Source: Paraburkholderia sp. HP33-1 | GTDB taxonomy: Bacteria > Pseudomonadota > Gammaproteobacteria > Burkholderiales > Burkholderiaceae | Direction of reading: 5' to 3' | Assembly: GCF_021390595.1 (NCBI RefSeq) | Contig: NZ_JAJEJR010000002.1 | Location: 2,294,001 to 2,358,000, forward strand | DNA: 64,000 nucleotides | Shown: positions 16,543 to 29,678 of the stretch, piece by piece | How the letters are laid out: every line of letters begins with the position of its first letter | Numbering within the stretch: position 1 is the stretch's first letter | Notes under the pieces: model-generated | Databases searched by the model: none | The model's input: the letters and a program-made list of their open reading frames with translations, nothing else | Told to the model about the DNA's origin: nothing | Made by a program: the position numbers and the translations under genes

Positions 16543-17280
16543 TCAAGGCAACGCCAACTCCCCCGCCCCTTCCGCGCGCGCGGCCTCGACCGAGATCGAC
16601 CAGCGACGCAGCGCCTGCGGCTGCACGATCGTCAACATGCCGTCGGGCCCGAACGCGCCGGTATCGATGAACACCTGCGAGCCGATCTGCGTGATGTCAC
16701 GCACCGGCGTATGGCCGCAATAGGTCAGCGACAGCCCGCGCTGCTTCAGCGGATCGCCGTTGCCCAGCGCGAGCTCGCGCCCCCACAGCATGCGCTGGCG
16801 TGTTTCGGCCGAAAAGTTGCCCGCATCGAGTTCGGCGTCCGAGCCGAAAAATTCGGCATGCAGAATATTGAAGCGCATCTGGCCGCTGCCGACCACGCGC
16901 GCGAGCGGCAGCGTGCGTAGATGCTCGGCGTAGTAGCGCAGACGCTCGTCGGGCACGCCGGCCGCCCACCCGCCGCCGATGCCGTACCACCACTGCCGCC
17001 GCATGCGGCCGTCGGCGACCAGGCACAGCGCGTCCTCGTGATTGCCGAGCACCGCGTAGAACCACGGCTTCGCGAGCAGCGCGAGCGCCTGCTCCGAGTG
17101 CTCGCCGCGATCGACCAGATCGCCGACGGAAAACAGCCGGTCGACCGTCGGATCGAACGCGATCTGACGCAGCAGATAACGCAAGGCATCGACGCAGCCG
17201 TGCAGATCGCCGACCACGAAATCGCGGCCCGCCTCGTTGGCGGCGTGATGCTGAACGAAGTTGTCGGGGGTGGAGTTCAT
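16543..17280 (-). CDS. PP2A-like metallophosphoesterase
   Basis: 245 residues with the complete metallophosphatase signature: GDLHG (24-28), GDLVDRG (53-59), GNHED (79-83), and later YCGHTPV with a metal-binding His. Closest in pattern to the PrpA/PrpB serine/threonine phosphatases and symmetrical Ap4A hydrolases. Which substrate applies cannot be told from sequence. I place the start at 17280 (MNSTPDNF); the open frame to 17346 adds Arg/His-rich sequence without homology. It converges on the RES toxin gene. Confidence 0.85.
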   Translation of the reverse strand: MNSTPDNFVQHHAANEAGRDFVVGDLHGCVDALRYLLRQIAFDPTVDRLFSVGDLVDRGEHSEQALALLAKPWFYAVLGNHEDALCLVADGRMRRQWWYGIGGGWAAGVPDERLRYYAEHLRTLPLARVVGSGQMRFNILHAEFFGSDAELDAGNFSAETRQRMLWGRELALGNGDPLKQRGLSLTYCGHTPVRDITQIGSQVFIDTGAFGPDGMLTIVQPQALRRWSISVEAARAEGAGELALP

Positions 17281-17468
17281 CCACCCATGATAATGCCGCC
17301 GACACCAGCGCGTATGCGGGGTGCCTATCGTATCCGCACGCCTCATCGGGCGGAAAAGACCTCAAACGCCGCAAAAATGACGCGGAAATGTCACCTTCGC
17401 GGTATGCGTCATCGAAAATGCACCGTTGCGCAAGTCACTCCTGCCGTGCGCTCGGGGCGCGTCGCCCG

Positions 17469-18896
17469 CTACTGCAGCGTGCGCAGCTTTGCCACCTGGC
17501 CGGTCGTGATCGTCGCCTGCGGATTGCCGAACTGTTTCGTCACATAGTTCGTGATCGCCGCGATCTGCTCGTCATCGAGATGGCCGCCGAACGCGGGCAT
17601 CAGCACGTCCGCATGCGCGGTCGTACGGTTCACGCCGTGCAGAATGACCAAGGCAAGATTGTTCGCGTCGTTCGCGCCGACCGTCGAGTTATGGATCAGC
17701 GACGGATACGCGCCCGGCGCGCTCGCGCCAACCCCCTCCCCGGTCCAGCTATGGCAGGTCGCGCAATTGGCGAGGAACAGCTGCGCGCCGTTCACGCCGG
17801 TGATCGTAGTGCCGCGCAACGCGGTGACGTCGGCGGCGGGATTGCCCCATTGATGGCGGGGACGCACGTCGCCGCCGCTCACGGCCGGCACCGAGCGCAG
17901 AAACACGACGATCGAGCTCAGATCCACCGGCGTCAGATACTGCGTGCTGTTCGCGACCACTTCGCCCATCGGCCCGGCCGCGCTCGCGCGGCCCGGCGCC
18001 GCACCGGTCGACAGATACGAGGCGAGTTCGTCGTCGCGCCAGTCGCCGACGCCGCTCAGCTTGTCCGGCGTGATATTGAACGCATGCCAGCCAGCCTGCA
18101 CCGCGCCGGAGAAACGCGCGCTCGACTTCAGCCCCTGCATGAAATTGCGCGGTGTATGGCATTCCTCACAATGCGCGAGCCCTTCGACCAGATACGCGCC
18201 ACGGTTGCGTTCGGCGCTCTGTTTCGGGTCCGGCACGAAGCGCCCTTCGGTGAAGTTGAACAGGTTCCAGAACACCATCAGCCAGCGCTGGTTGAACGGG
18301 AAGCTGAGGCTGTTCGCGGGCGGCGTGTAGTGAATCGGCGCGAGCGTGTTCAGATACGCGCGAATCGCGAGGACATCCTGATCGGTCACGCGCGTGTAGG
18401 CCGTGTACGGGAACGCCGGGTACAGCCGCTCGCCGGCTTTGCCGATCCCCTCGTGCATCGCGCGCATGAAATCGGCGTCGCTCCATTTGCCGATGCCAGT
18501 GTCGGGATCGGGTGTGATGTTCGGCGTCACGATCGTGCCGAACGGCGTGCTGATCGGCAGGCCGCCTGCGAACGGGCGCGACTTGTCCGCCGTATGGCAG
18601 GCTGCGCAATCGGCGACACGGGTCAGGTATTGGCCGCGCTTGACGAGCTCGCCATTCACGGCGGGCCCGGCGAGCGTCGCCTCGGCGTCCGACGCTTGCG
18701 CCGCGTTGTCGGCGCGCGCCTGGGTGATCGGCAGCTCGTCGGTCGAGTGTGCCTCCGGGCCGTGCGCCTCGTGCCACGCAATCGACAGCGCGAACAGCGA
18801 AAACGCCGCCGCGAGCGCCGCGCCGCCAAAGCGGCGGCGCGGGTTGACGTGCATCAGCGCAGGGTCCGGCGGCACGCGAGAGGTGTTCTTCATCAT
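17469..18896 (-). CDS. tri-haem cytochrome c subunit of membrane-bound sugar dehydrogenase
   Basis: A 475-residue cytochrome that passes electrons from the flavoprotein to the respiratory chain. An N-terminal signal/anchor helix (about residues 21-42) follows basic residues. Three CxxCH haem sites are visible: CAACH (near 97), CEECH (near 240) and CATCH (near 379), each with a downstream Met candidate. This matches the beta subunit of Burkholderia FAD-glucose dehydrogenase and gluconate dehydrogenases. The first of two ATGs at 18896 has GGAG 7 bases upstream. The frame is open to 19532 inside the flavoprotein gene; I rejected that extension. Confidence 0.9.
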   Translation of the reverse strand: MMKNTSRVPPDPALMHVNPRRRFGGAALAAAFSLFALSIAWHEAHGPEAHSTDELPITQARADNAAQASDAEATLAGPAVNGELVKRGQYLTRVADCAACHTADKSRPFAGGLPISTPFGTIVTPNITPDPDTGIGKWSDADFMRAMHEGIGKAGERLYPAFPYTAYTRVTDQDVLAIRAYLNTLAPIHYTPPANSLSFPFNQRWLMVFWNLFNFTEGRFVPDPKQSAERNRGAYLVEGLAHCEECHTPRNFMQGLKSSARFSGAVQAGWHAFNITPDKLSGVGDWRDDELASYLSTGAAPGRASAAGPMGEVVANSTQYLTPVDLSSIVVFLRSVPAVSGGDVRPRHQWGNPAADVTALRGTTITGVNGAQLFLANCATCHSWTGEGVGASAPGAYPSLIHNSTVGANDANNLALVILHGVNRTTAHADVLMPAFGGHLDDEQIAAITNYVTKQFGNPQATITTGQVAKLRTLQ

Positions 18897-18916
18897 TGTG
18901 GCTCTCCGGTCAGCGC

Positions 18917-20518
18917 TCAGATTTCGCGCTTCAGCTTGTCGGCCAGCTTCAGCGACAAGGCTGCGATCGTCAGCGTGCAGTTCACCGACGCGGCGCTCGG
19001 CATCACGCCGCTGCTCGCGATGAACAGGTTCGGATGATCGTGTGTGCGACAGTCCGCATCGACGACCGAACTGGCCGCATCGCTGCCCATGATCGTCGTG
19101 CCCATGATGTGATTGTTGGGCGCGAAGCTGTCGTCGAAGGAGACCTCGGTGCCGCCGAATAGCGTCGCGATCTGTGCGTACAGCTCGTGCGTATTGGCGG
19201 CGCTCTTCTTCACGTAGTCGTTGATCGAGTAGTAGATCTCGGGCTGTGGAATGCCGAGCGCGTCCTTGTGATCGGCCGACGGCACGATGCGGTTCTGCGG
19301 CTCCGGCAAATGCTCGTGAAAGCTGTTGATGTTCAGCGTCCGCGCCGCGCGGTCGCGGATCTGCCGGTCGAGCTCGGCGCCGGTCAGGCCTTTTTTCAGC
19401 AGATCGGCCGTGACGCCCATCGTCGGCACGCCGTTCGACAGATGCAGCTTCTTCGACGCGTAATCGGAGCGGAACGCGCCGTCGCGGAAGTTGACGATCG
19501 AAGTCATTTCCATCGGGCCGCGGCCGGGCCATAGCGGTTCGTTGGCGAGAAACGTGACGCCGGTGCCCGGATGATCCATCAGGTTGCGGCCCACCTGATC
19601 GGATCTGTTGCCGACGCCGTGCGGGAATTTATCGGAAGTCGACATCAGCATCAGCTTCGGCGTTTCGATGCCGTTCGCCGCGAGCACGAACAGCTTGCCG
19701 GTGACGCGCGTGCTATTGCCGTTCGGGTCCTTGTAATGGACCGCGGTGATGAGCCCTTTGTCGTCCGCTTCGACGCGATACACGACCGCTTCGGGAATCA
19801 GTTTCGCGCCGGCCTGCTCGGCTTTCTCCGCGTGGATCACGCCGTTGTACATTGCGGCGATCGGACAGATCGGCATGCAGTTGTTGTTGCCGCAGCAGGT
19901 CGGCCGTGCATCGTACGGCCGGCTGTTGCGCGCGACCGGCTCGGGCACGACCTTGAAGCCCTGCGCGTTGAGCACGTCGCTAAAACGCTGATCCATATAC
20001 GACAGCGGCAGTTGCTGCATCGGATAGGGCTTCGAGCGCGGCGAGCCGAGATCGATCGAGCTATCCGGACCGGACACGCCGAGCTGAATTTCGGCGGCCA
20101 CGTACCACGGTTCGAGCGTTTCGTACGAATACGGCCAGTCGCGCCCGACGCCATATAGCTTGTGCAACTGGAAATCCGACGGCAGCAGCCGCCATGCGGC
20201 CGCCGCCCAGTGCCACGTGGTGCCGCCGACGAGCCGCACATATTGTGAGTTGTACGGATAATCGCCCTTCTGGATCAGGTAGTTGTTCGCGGGCGCGTAC
20301 TCTGGATGCGGCGCGTAAGGAGTCGACGGATACGGCGTCGCGAAGTCGGACTTGGCCGGCGAGTTGCGGAAGTTCTCGACGATCTGCCAGCGCGCAATGC
20401 GCGGCCCCGCTTCGAGCAGGATCACCGACGCGCCCGCCAGCGCCAGCTGATGCGCCACCAGACTGCCGGCGACGCCCGAACCGACCACGACGATATCGGC
20501 GGATTGTGTGTTTGCCAT
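18917..20518 (-). CDS. GMC flavoprotein, FAD-dependent glucose dehydrogenase-like catalytic subunit
   Basis: A 533-residue GMC oxidoreductase. FAD-binding VVVGSGVAGSLVAHQLA lies at residues 10-26 and LLEAGPRIARW follows. A cysteine cluster C208, C209, C214 and C218 in CCGNNNCMPICP is the [3Fe-4S] region known from Burkholderia cepacia FAD-glucose dehydrogenase. The C-terminal HPNLFIASSGVMPSAASVNCTLTIAALSLK is the GMC active-site end. It should oxidise an aldose or polyol in the periplasm and hand electrons to the adjacent cytochrome. Glucose is the most likely substrate by similarity; other sugars are possible. Confidence 0.9.
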   Translation of the reverse strand: MANTQSADIVVVGSGVAGSLVAHQLALAGASVILLEAGPRIARWQIVENFRNSPAKSDFATPYPSTPYAPHPEYAPANNYLIQKGDYPYNSQYVRLVGGTTWHWAAAAWRLLPSDFQLHKLYGVGRDWPYSYETLEPWYVAAEIQLGVSGPDSSIDLGSPRSKPYPMQQLPLSYMDQRFSDVLNAQGFKVVPEPVARNSRPYDARPTCCGNNNCMPICPIAAMYNGVIHAEKAEQAGAKLIPEAVVYRVEADDKGLITAVHYKDPNGNSTRVTGKLFVLAANGIETPKLMLMSTSDKFPHGVGNRSDQVGRNLMDHPGTGVTFLANEPLWPGRGPMEMTSIVNFRDGAFRSDYASKKLHLSNGVPTMGVTADLLKKGLTGAELDRQIRDRAARTLNINSFHEHLPEPQNRIVPSADHKDALGIPQPEIYYSINDYVKKSAANTHELYAQIATLFGGTEVSFDDSFAPNNHIMGTTIMGSDAASSVVDADCRTHDHPNLFIASSGVMPSAASVNCTLTIAALSLKLADKLKREI

Positions 20519-20617
20519 CGTTTCTCTCTTCGGTGCCCTTCGTGTGACGGGCTTTGTGCGCGCGACGCCGGCGTATTCGTTGCGATGCTGGCGTTGCCCG
20601 CTGGCGGGCTCGCGCGC

Positions 20618-21244
20618 TCACGCGGGCGTCGGCTTCTGCGTCCAGAAGAACGGCACGTCGCGGCAATAGGAGGGAATCGTGAGCACGTCTTTCACGGGAT
20701 CGAACATCAGCGCCTTTTCATACGCAATCACTTCGACGTGCGGCATATCGCCGACGAGGCCCAGATACCACGCGCGCATGATCGCGCCGACTGTTTTCGC
20801 GAGCGCGGGCTGGTCGGTCTGCAGCGCCTGCGTGACCGTATCCGAGGGCACGCCGCCGTGGCCTTGCAGCCAGGTGTTCAGCGCGGCGACGTTCTGCGTG
20901 AACTGGCTATCGGAGTGCGACAGCGCATCGTAGACACGCTTGCCGAGCACGGCATCGAAACTGCTACGACCGGTGAGGTGTTGCGACAGCGCGAGGAAGG
21001 CATCGAGTCCGCCGCCGGCGGGCGGCGTATCGGCGAGGGCGGGTGCCATCCACGAGAGCGAACGGCTCGCACCGTTGAACGCGAGCGCTGCGGCCACCGC
21101 GCACGCGCCGAGCACCCACGCCCTGCGCGAAGCGGAAAACGACGGGGACCAACCGGTGAAACGCGTGGCACTGCGATAAGACTTCGCTCCTTGCCGATGC
21201 GTCACGTTGGCATGCGCATCGTTATGCTCAGGAACATCTGTCAT
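20618..21244 (-). CDS. small (gamma) subunit of membrane-bound sugar dehydrogenase
   Basis: A 208-residue protein with the gamma-subunit pattern of FAD-glucose/sorbitol dehydrogenases: LDAFLALSQHLTGRSSFDAVLG, RAWYLGLVGD, YEKALMFDPVKDVLTIPSYC and FFWTQKP. In the known enzyme this subunit is needed for folding and Tat export of the flavoprotein. ASRRAWVLGACAVAAAL (about residues 39-55) is a twin-arginine-like signal, unusually far from the start. An internal start is therefore possible, but the ATG at 21244 has GGAG 5 bases upstream. First gene of the operon. Confidence 0.87.
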   Translation of the reverse strand: MTDVPEHNDAHANVTHRQGAKSYRSATRFTGWSPSFSASRRAWVLGACAVAAALAFNGASRSLSWMAPALADTPPAGGGLDAFLALSQHLTGRSSFDAVLGKRVYDALSHSDSQFTQNVAALNTWLQGHGGVPSDTVTQALQTDQPALAKTVGAIMRAWYLGLVGDMPHVEVIAYEKALMFDPVKDVLTIPSYCRDVPFFWTQKPTPA

Positions 21245-21601
21245 GGGGGCTCCAGATGATGAGTCGTTCTCGACGAGCAGCGCGGCGAGGGCATGATGCC
21301 GTTCGTGTGCCGCTTCGTTCGCTCTTCCCCAAACCTGGTCTTACGCCGCTTCAGCGGTCTCGTACGCGTGCGCGCGATTCACGCGCGCAGCAAGTGTGAT
21401 GTTGCATGCGCGATTGCGATGACAACGGAATGACGACGTGCATTGCGCCGCTTGCTGCCAATCGCCTTTCAACTGAAAGCGGCGCGCAAGGCCGCTGCGA
21501 AAGACTATAGCCTGTGACCCACCATTCGACAATCGCTCTGCGTTGCCCGCGTAGAATCCGCGACACCGGCCGTCATACACCCACGTCATTCATCGAGTCC
21601 C
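21245..21601. other. intergenic region between divergent genes
   Basis: 357 bases between the dehydrogenase operon and the DUF1345 gene, which must contain both promoters. I see no gene and no strong hairpin. Confidence 0.55.
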
Positions 21602-22264
21602 ATGACCATCAAATATTATCCGCAGGTTCTTCGCAATCGGCCCCGCACAGTGATCGGCCTCGTGATCGGCATCATCGTCGCGCTCCTCGTGCCCGGTCAT
21701 ACGAGTCCGATGGCCCGCACGCTGATCGGCTGGGACGCGGCCATCTGGAGCTACCTGCTGATGATCTGGGTGCACATGGCTCTCGCCGACGAACATCGCG
21801 TGCGTGAATACGCGATGCGCGACGACGAAAACGCGGGCGTCGTGCTCTTCGTGATCTGTGTCGCGACGGTCGCGAGCATCGCGGCAATCGTGCTCGAACT
21901 CGCATCGGCGAAGGGCGCGGGCGGCGCGTCGGTCGCCTGGCACTACCTGCTGACCGGTCTGACGCTGATCGGTGCATGGTTCCTGATTCCGACGATCTTC
22001 ACGCTGCACTACGCGCGCCTGTACTACGACACCGACGCGCGCGAACCCGCGTTGAAGTTCCCCGATCACCATTTGCTGCCGAACTACTGGGACTTCATGT
22101 ACTACTCGTTCACGATCGCGGTCGCGTCGCAGACCTCCGACGTCGTGCTGCGCTCGCGCGAGATTCGTCGCGCGACGCTCGCGCAATCGATCCTGTCGTT
22201 CTACTTCAACGTCGCGGTGCTCGGCTTGTGCGTGAACATCGCGGCGGGGCTGCTGGGTTCCTGA
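21602..22264 (+). CDS. DUF1345 family membrane protein
   Basis: 220 residues, about five transmembrane helices (roughly residues 16-32, 44-60, 80-100, 113-135, 195-215). The central [10 protein letters not shown] and [27 protein letters not shown] are the DUF1345 signature. The last motif resembles a channel-pore region, but transport function is not established. It stands alone; a strong hairpin lies 83 bases beyond its stop. Confidence 0.85.
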   Translation: MTIKYYPQVLRNRPRTVIGLVIGIIVALLVPGHTSPMARTLIGWDAAIWSYLLMIWVHMALADEHRVREYAMRDDENAGVVLFVICVATVASIAAIVLELASAKGAGGASVAWHYLLTGLTLIGAWFLIPTIFTLHYARLYYDTDAREPALKFPDHHLLPNYWDFMYYSFTIAVASQTSDVVLRSREIRRATLAQSILSFYFNVAVLGLCVNIAAGLLGS

Positions 22265-22758
22265 CCCTGCTCCTGTGCTGCTTCCGGATGAACGTCACGC
22301 GAATGCCACGCGCGTGCCATACGGTTGCCACGCGCGCAGCATCGTAGGTCCGGCCGTGTAAAACCGGCCCCACACCGGCCCGTTTTACCTGCCGGGCCAC
22401 CCGCAGCGGGCGTAACAGTGCACGCTTTCCCGCGCGCGCTCCGTGCGCCCGCGCACCTTCGGCGTCCGCCGTCTCGCTGTACCCTCGCCCTTTCTCCGCC
22501 GGCGCGCCGCCCGACGGCTCACCGCGTTGGCACACGGTTTGCTCGTTTCCGCGACGAGCGATCACCAGCCCCGTTCTACCGCCGTCTGGCGTCAATGCAC
22601 CCGCGACTGGCAAGCGGCGTGACGATCTTTGCACTACATTGACCAGTACGCGCCCCCGCTGACGCATCGCGTGGTATCCGGCTCGGGAAGCCCGATGAGC
22701 GCTGTGATCGCATGCCAACTGCATCCACACCGCAGCAGGACAACTCTGGAAACGACCG
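22265..22758. other. intergenic region before the glucan/trehalose operon
   Basis: 494 bases that contain a long hairpin (22347-22398) after the DUF1345 gene and, presumably, the promoter of glgE. Short ORFs here have no ribosome binding site or recognisable sequence. Confidence 0.5.
22347..22398. terminator. long two-part hairpin, probable terminator or cruciform
   Basis: Inner stem GTAAAACCGGCC (22358-22369) with GGCCCGTTTTAC (22377-22388), one mismatch. Outer stem GGTCCGGC (22347-22354) with GCCGGGCC (22391-22398), one mismatch that can pair as G-U in one strand. There is no U-tract after it, so Rho-independent termination is uncertain despite its stability. Confidence 0.5.
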
Positions 22759-25700
22759 ATGGAACCTCCAAACGGGTACGCGCCGCGGATTTACTTTTTC
22801 CATTCACTTCTCGTCGGGCCCCTCGATGCCTGGCCCGCGCAGTTCGCTCACGCGGCCGGGCTCGGCTTCGATCATGCGTTGATCGGCGGGCTGTTCGAGC
22901 CAGGTCAGGCCGGCCACGGCCAGGTGGTCGGCAATCACGCGCGGCTGCATCCCGTGTTCGAGGCACAGCAATCGGCGCACGACGCCGTGCGCCTGCTCGC
23001 CGATGCCGCGCGCCGCAACCACCTCACGCTGCTAGTCGATATCGTGATCGACCGCATGGCCGCCGACGGCGTGCTGTACGCCGAGCATTCGGACTGGTTC
23101 CATGCGCGCGAGTCCGAGCTCGCGCGGCTCGATCCGCGCCACGTTCATCGCGAAGACAACGTCGCCTACGCGAATTTCGACGACCCCACGACAAGCGCCG
23201 CGCTGACCGTCTGGTGGACCCAGCAACTGCTCGCGCTCGCCGAGGCAGGCGTCGGCGGCTTCCGTTTCGATTCGCCGCATCGCGTGCCGGCCGCCGTATG
23301 GCGGCACCTCGGCGACGAAGTGCGCGCGAAACATCCTCACGTGCGCTTTCTCGCGGCAACGCCAGGCCTTTCGCGCGGCGATCTGCAAGGTCTCGAAACA
23401 GCCGGCTTCGACAGCGCGTTTTCGTCGGTCCGCTGGTGGGATTTCCGTTCGAGCTGGATGGCCGAGGAACATGCGGCGCTGGCGCGCATCGGCGGCCCGA
23501 TCGCGTTTCCCGAAGCGCCGTATGACACGCGCCTCGCCGCCGAGCTGAGTGACGTGCATGATGCGGCGATCGTCGAGCGTGCGTATCGACGCGCGCTGTT
23601 CACGTCGGTTGCACTGGGCAGCGGCTGGATGATGCCGATGGGCTTCGAATACGGCATCACCGAACCGATGTCGCAAACGCGCGGCGACGCCGCGCAGTTC
23701 ACGCGCGCCGCGCAGTCACGCCGCTTCGATCTGAGCGCCGCCGTCACCCAGGCCAACGACATCGCACGACACACGCCGACGCTGCACGCAAACGGTGAAT
23801 TGCGCCCATTGAGCGGGCCCGGCGCACCAGCCGCGGTTCTGCTGCGCGCCGACGCGGCCGATCTGCGCGACGCAACCGAAGCAGTCCTGATCGTCGTGAA
23901 CCCCGAACTCGGCGCGCCGGTGCGCGTCGATCCCGCGCGCTTCCTGGCGGGCGTGCCGGGCAGCTTTACGCGCTTCGTGCCGCTCGACGCGCGCGGCCAG
24001 ACCGAACCCGCGGCGCTCGCGCCATTCGCGCTCGCGCCCGGCGCCGTGCGGCTGCTGCGCGCGTTCGCCGAAAAGCCGATCTGCCTCGCGCCACCGATCG
24101 ACAAGGCGAGCAGCAAGCGCAGCGGCCACAAGACTGTGCTCGACGCGATCGAAGCGCCGCGCGTCGCGATCGAGAGCGTGTCGCCGTCGGTGGAGAACGG
24201 CCGCTTCGCGGCCAAGCGCAGCGTCGGCGAACGCGCGGAAATCCGCGCGGCAATCTTCGCCGAAGGTCACGACAAGATCGCCGCCGCTGTGCTGTGGCGC
24301 GCCGCCGACGAAACCGCGTGGCACGAAGTGTTGATGTCACCCGCGCCGCCGGCCGGGCTCGATTTGTGGAGCACGCGCATTCCGCTCGAGAGGATCGGCC
24401 GCTACGAGTTCACCGTGATCGCGTGGCGCGACGACTTCGCATCGCTCGTCGAGCACATGGAAAAGAAGTTGAAGGCGGGGCAAACGGTCGAGATCGAACT
24501 CGACGAAGCCGCGCATCTGTTCGCGCTCGTGCTCGCAGAAGTCGAGACGGCCGAGGGCGCCGACAAGGAACCACTCGAACAGATCGTGCGCAACTTCCAG
24601 AAGGCCGACGCTGAACAGAAGCTCGCGCTGATTCTCGCGCCCGCCACCGCGCAAGCAATGACGGCCGCACGCCATCGCCCGTTCCTGAGCCGCGATCCGG
24701 TGACCTACAAGATCGACTCAGAGCGCACGGCCGCCTCTTTTGCGAGCTGGTACGAGATCTTCCCGCGCTCGATGAGCGACGACGAATCGCGCCACGGCAC
24801 GTTCGCTGACGTCACCGCGAAGCTGCCGCGCATTCGCGACATGGGCTTCGACGTGCTGTACTTCCCGCCGATTCACCCGATCGGCCTCGCGAACCGCAAG
24901 GGCCGCAACAACACGTTGACCGCGCAGCCCGGCGACGTCGGCAGTCCGTATGCGATCGGCGCGGCCGAGGGCGGCCACACGGCCGTGCATCCGCAGCTCG
25001 GCACGCTCGACGACTTCAAGGCGATGCTCGCTGCCGCGCATGCGCACGGCCTGGAAATCGCGCTCGACTTCGCGATCCAGTGCTCGCCCGATCACCCGTG
25101 GCTGAAGGAGCATCCGACGTGGTTCGCGTGGCGCCCCGACGGCACGCTGCGCTATGCGGAGAATCCGCCGAAGAAGTATCAGGACATCGTCAATCCCGAC
25201 TTCTACGCGCACGACGCGAAGCCCGACCTGTGGCTCGCGTTGCGCGACGTGATCCTGTTCTGGATCGACGCGGGCGTGCGCATCTTCCGTGTCGACAATC
25301 CTCACACGAAGCCGCTACCGTTCTGGGAATGGATGATCACCGACGTGCGCGCGCGCCATCCCGACGCCATCTTCCTCGCGGAAGCCTTCACGCGGCCGCG
25401 CATGATGAACCGGCTCGGCAAGATCGGCTTCTCGCAGTCGTACACGTACTTCACGTGGCGCGAGTCGAAGCGCGATTTCATCGAGTACCTCAGCGAGCTC
25501 ACGCAGACCGGCGCGCGCGATTTCTACCGGCCGAACTTCTTCGTCAATACACCGGACATCAACCCGCGCCATCTGCAATCGCAGGGACGCACGGGCTTTC
25601 TGATTCGCGCGGCGCTCGCGGCGACACTGGCGGGCCTGTGGGGCGCGTATAGCGGCTTCGAACTGTGCGAGGCCGCCGCGCTGCCGAACAGCGAAGAATA

Positions 25701-26207
25701 TCTGGATTCCGAAAAATATCAGCTGCGTGCGTGGGACTGGCACCGGCCCGGCAATATCGTCGGCGAGATTACCGCGTTGAACCGCATTCGCCGCGCGAAT
25801 CCCGCGCTGCAAACGCATCTCGGCCTTACGTTCCTCACCGCGCACAACGATCACATCCTGTTTTTCGAGAAGGCGACCGAAACGCGCGACAATGTGATCG
25901 TCGTCGCGATCAATCTCGATCCATTCAACGAACAGGGCGCGGACATCGAGTTGTCGTGGGACACGTTCCAGCGCTGGCATCTGCACGATCACGCCGCGCT
26001 AGAAGTAATCGACCAGATGACCGGCGCGCGCTTCGAATGGCACGGACGCTGGCAGCACGTGCAACTCGGCTCGGGCCAACCGTTCTCGATCTGGCGCATC
26101 GCGCCGCTAGGCGGCCTGCCCGCCGAACGCCCGGAGGAGGCCGATCACGAACCCGACAGCGCTGATCACGCGGACGCTGCCAACCCAACCTGGATGGAAG
26201 GTGGAAC

Positions 26208-26211
<4 letters not shown>
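22759..26211 (+). CDS. glgE: alpha-1,4-glucan:maltose-1-phosphate maltosyltransferase with extra N-terminal GH13-like domain
   Basis: GlgE transfers maltose from maltose-1-phosphate onto an alpha-glucan chain. The C-terminal 700 residues are a standard GlgE: N/S domain (RVAIESVSPSVENGRFAAKR, near residue 475), then the GH13 barrel from SWYEIFPRSMS. It has nucleophile D846 in FRVDNPHTKP, acid E875 in FLAEAFTRP, and IQCSPDHPWLKEHPTWF. At 1150 residues it is about 450 longer than mycobacterial or Pseudomonas GlgE. The surplus N-terminus is itself GH13-like (LLVDIVIDRM, GGFRFDSPH with D171) but has FLAAT where region III needs Glu, so it is probably not catalytic. First gene of the operon; its stop overlaps treS. 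Confidence 0.93.

Positions 26212-29670
<3,459 letters not shown>

Positions 29671-29678
<8 letters not shown>

Noticed and set aside
17388..19037. 549-residue plus-strand frame opposite the cytochrome gene
   Set aside because: Arg/Ala/His-rich without family motifs; the minus strand encodes an obvious tri-haem cytochrome. It is a high-GC shadow.
18897..19532. N-terminal extension of the cytochrome to 687 residues
   Set aside because: It lies inside the flavoprotein gene; the ATG at 18896 has a ribosome binding site and gives the expected signal anchor.
22629..23525. 298-residue plus-strand frame overlapping the start of glgE
   Set aside because: Different frame from glgE, Arg-rich and without motifs; glgE is supported by domain content.
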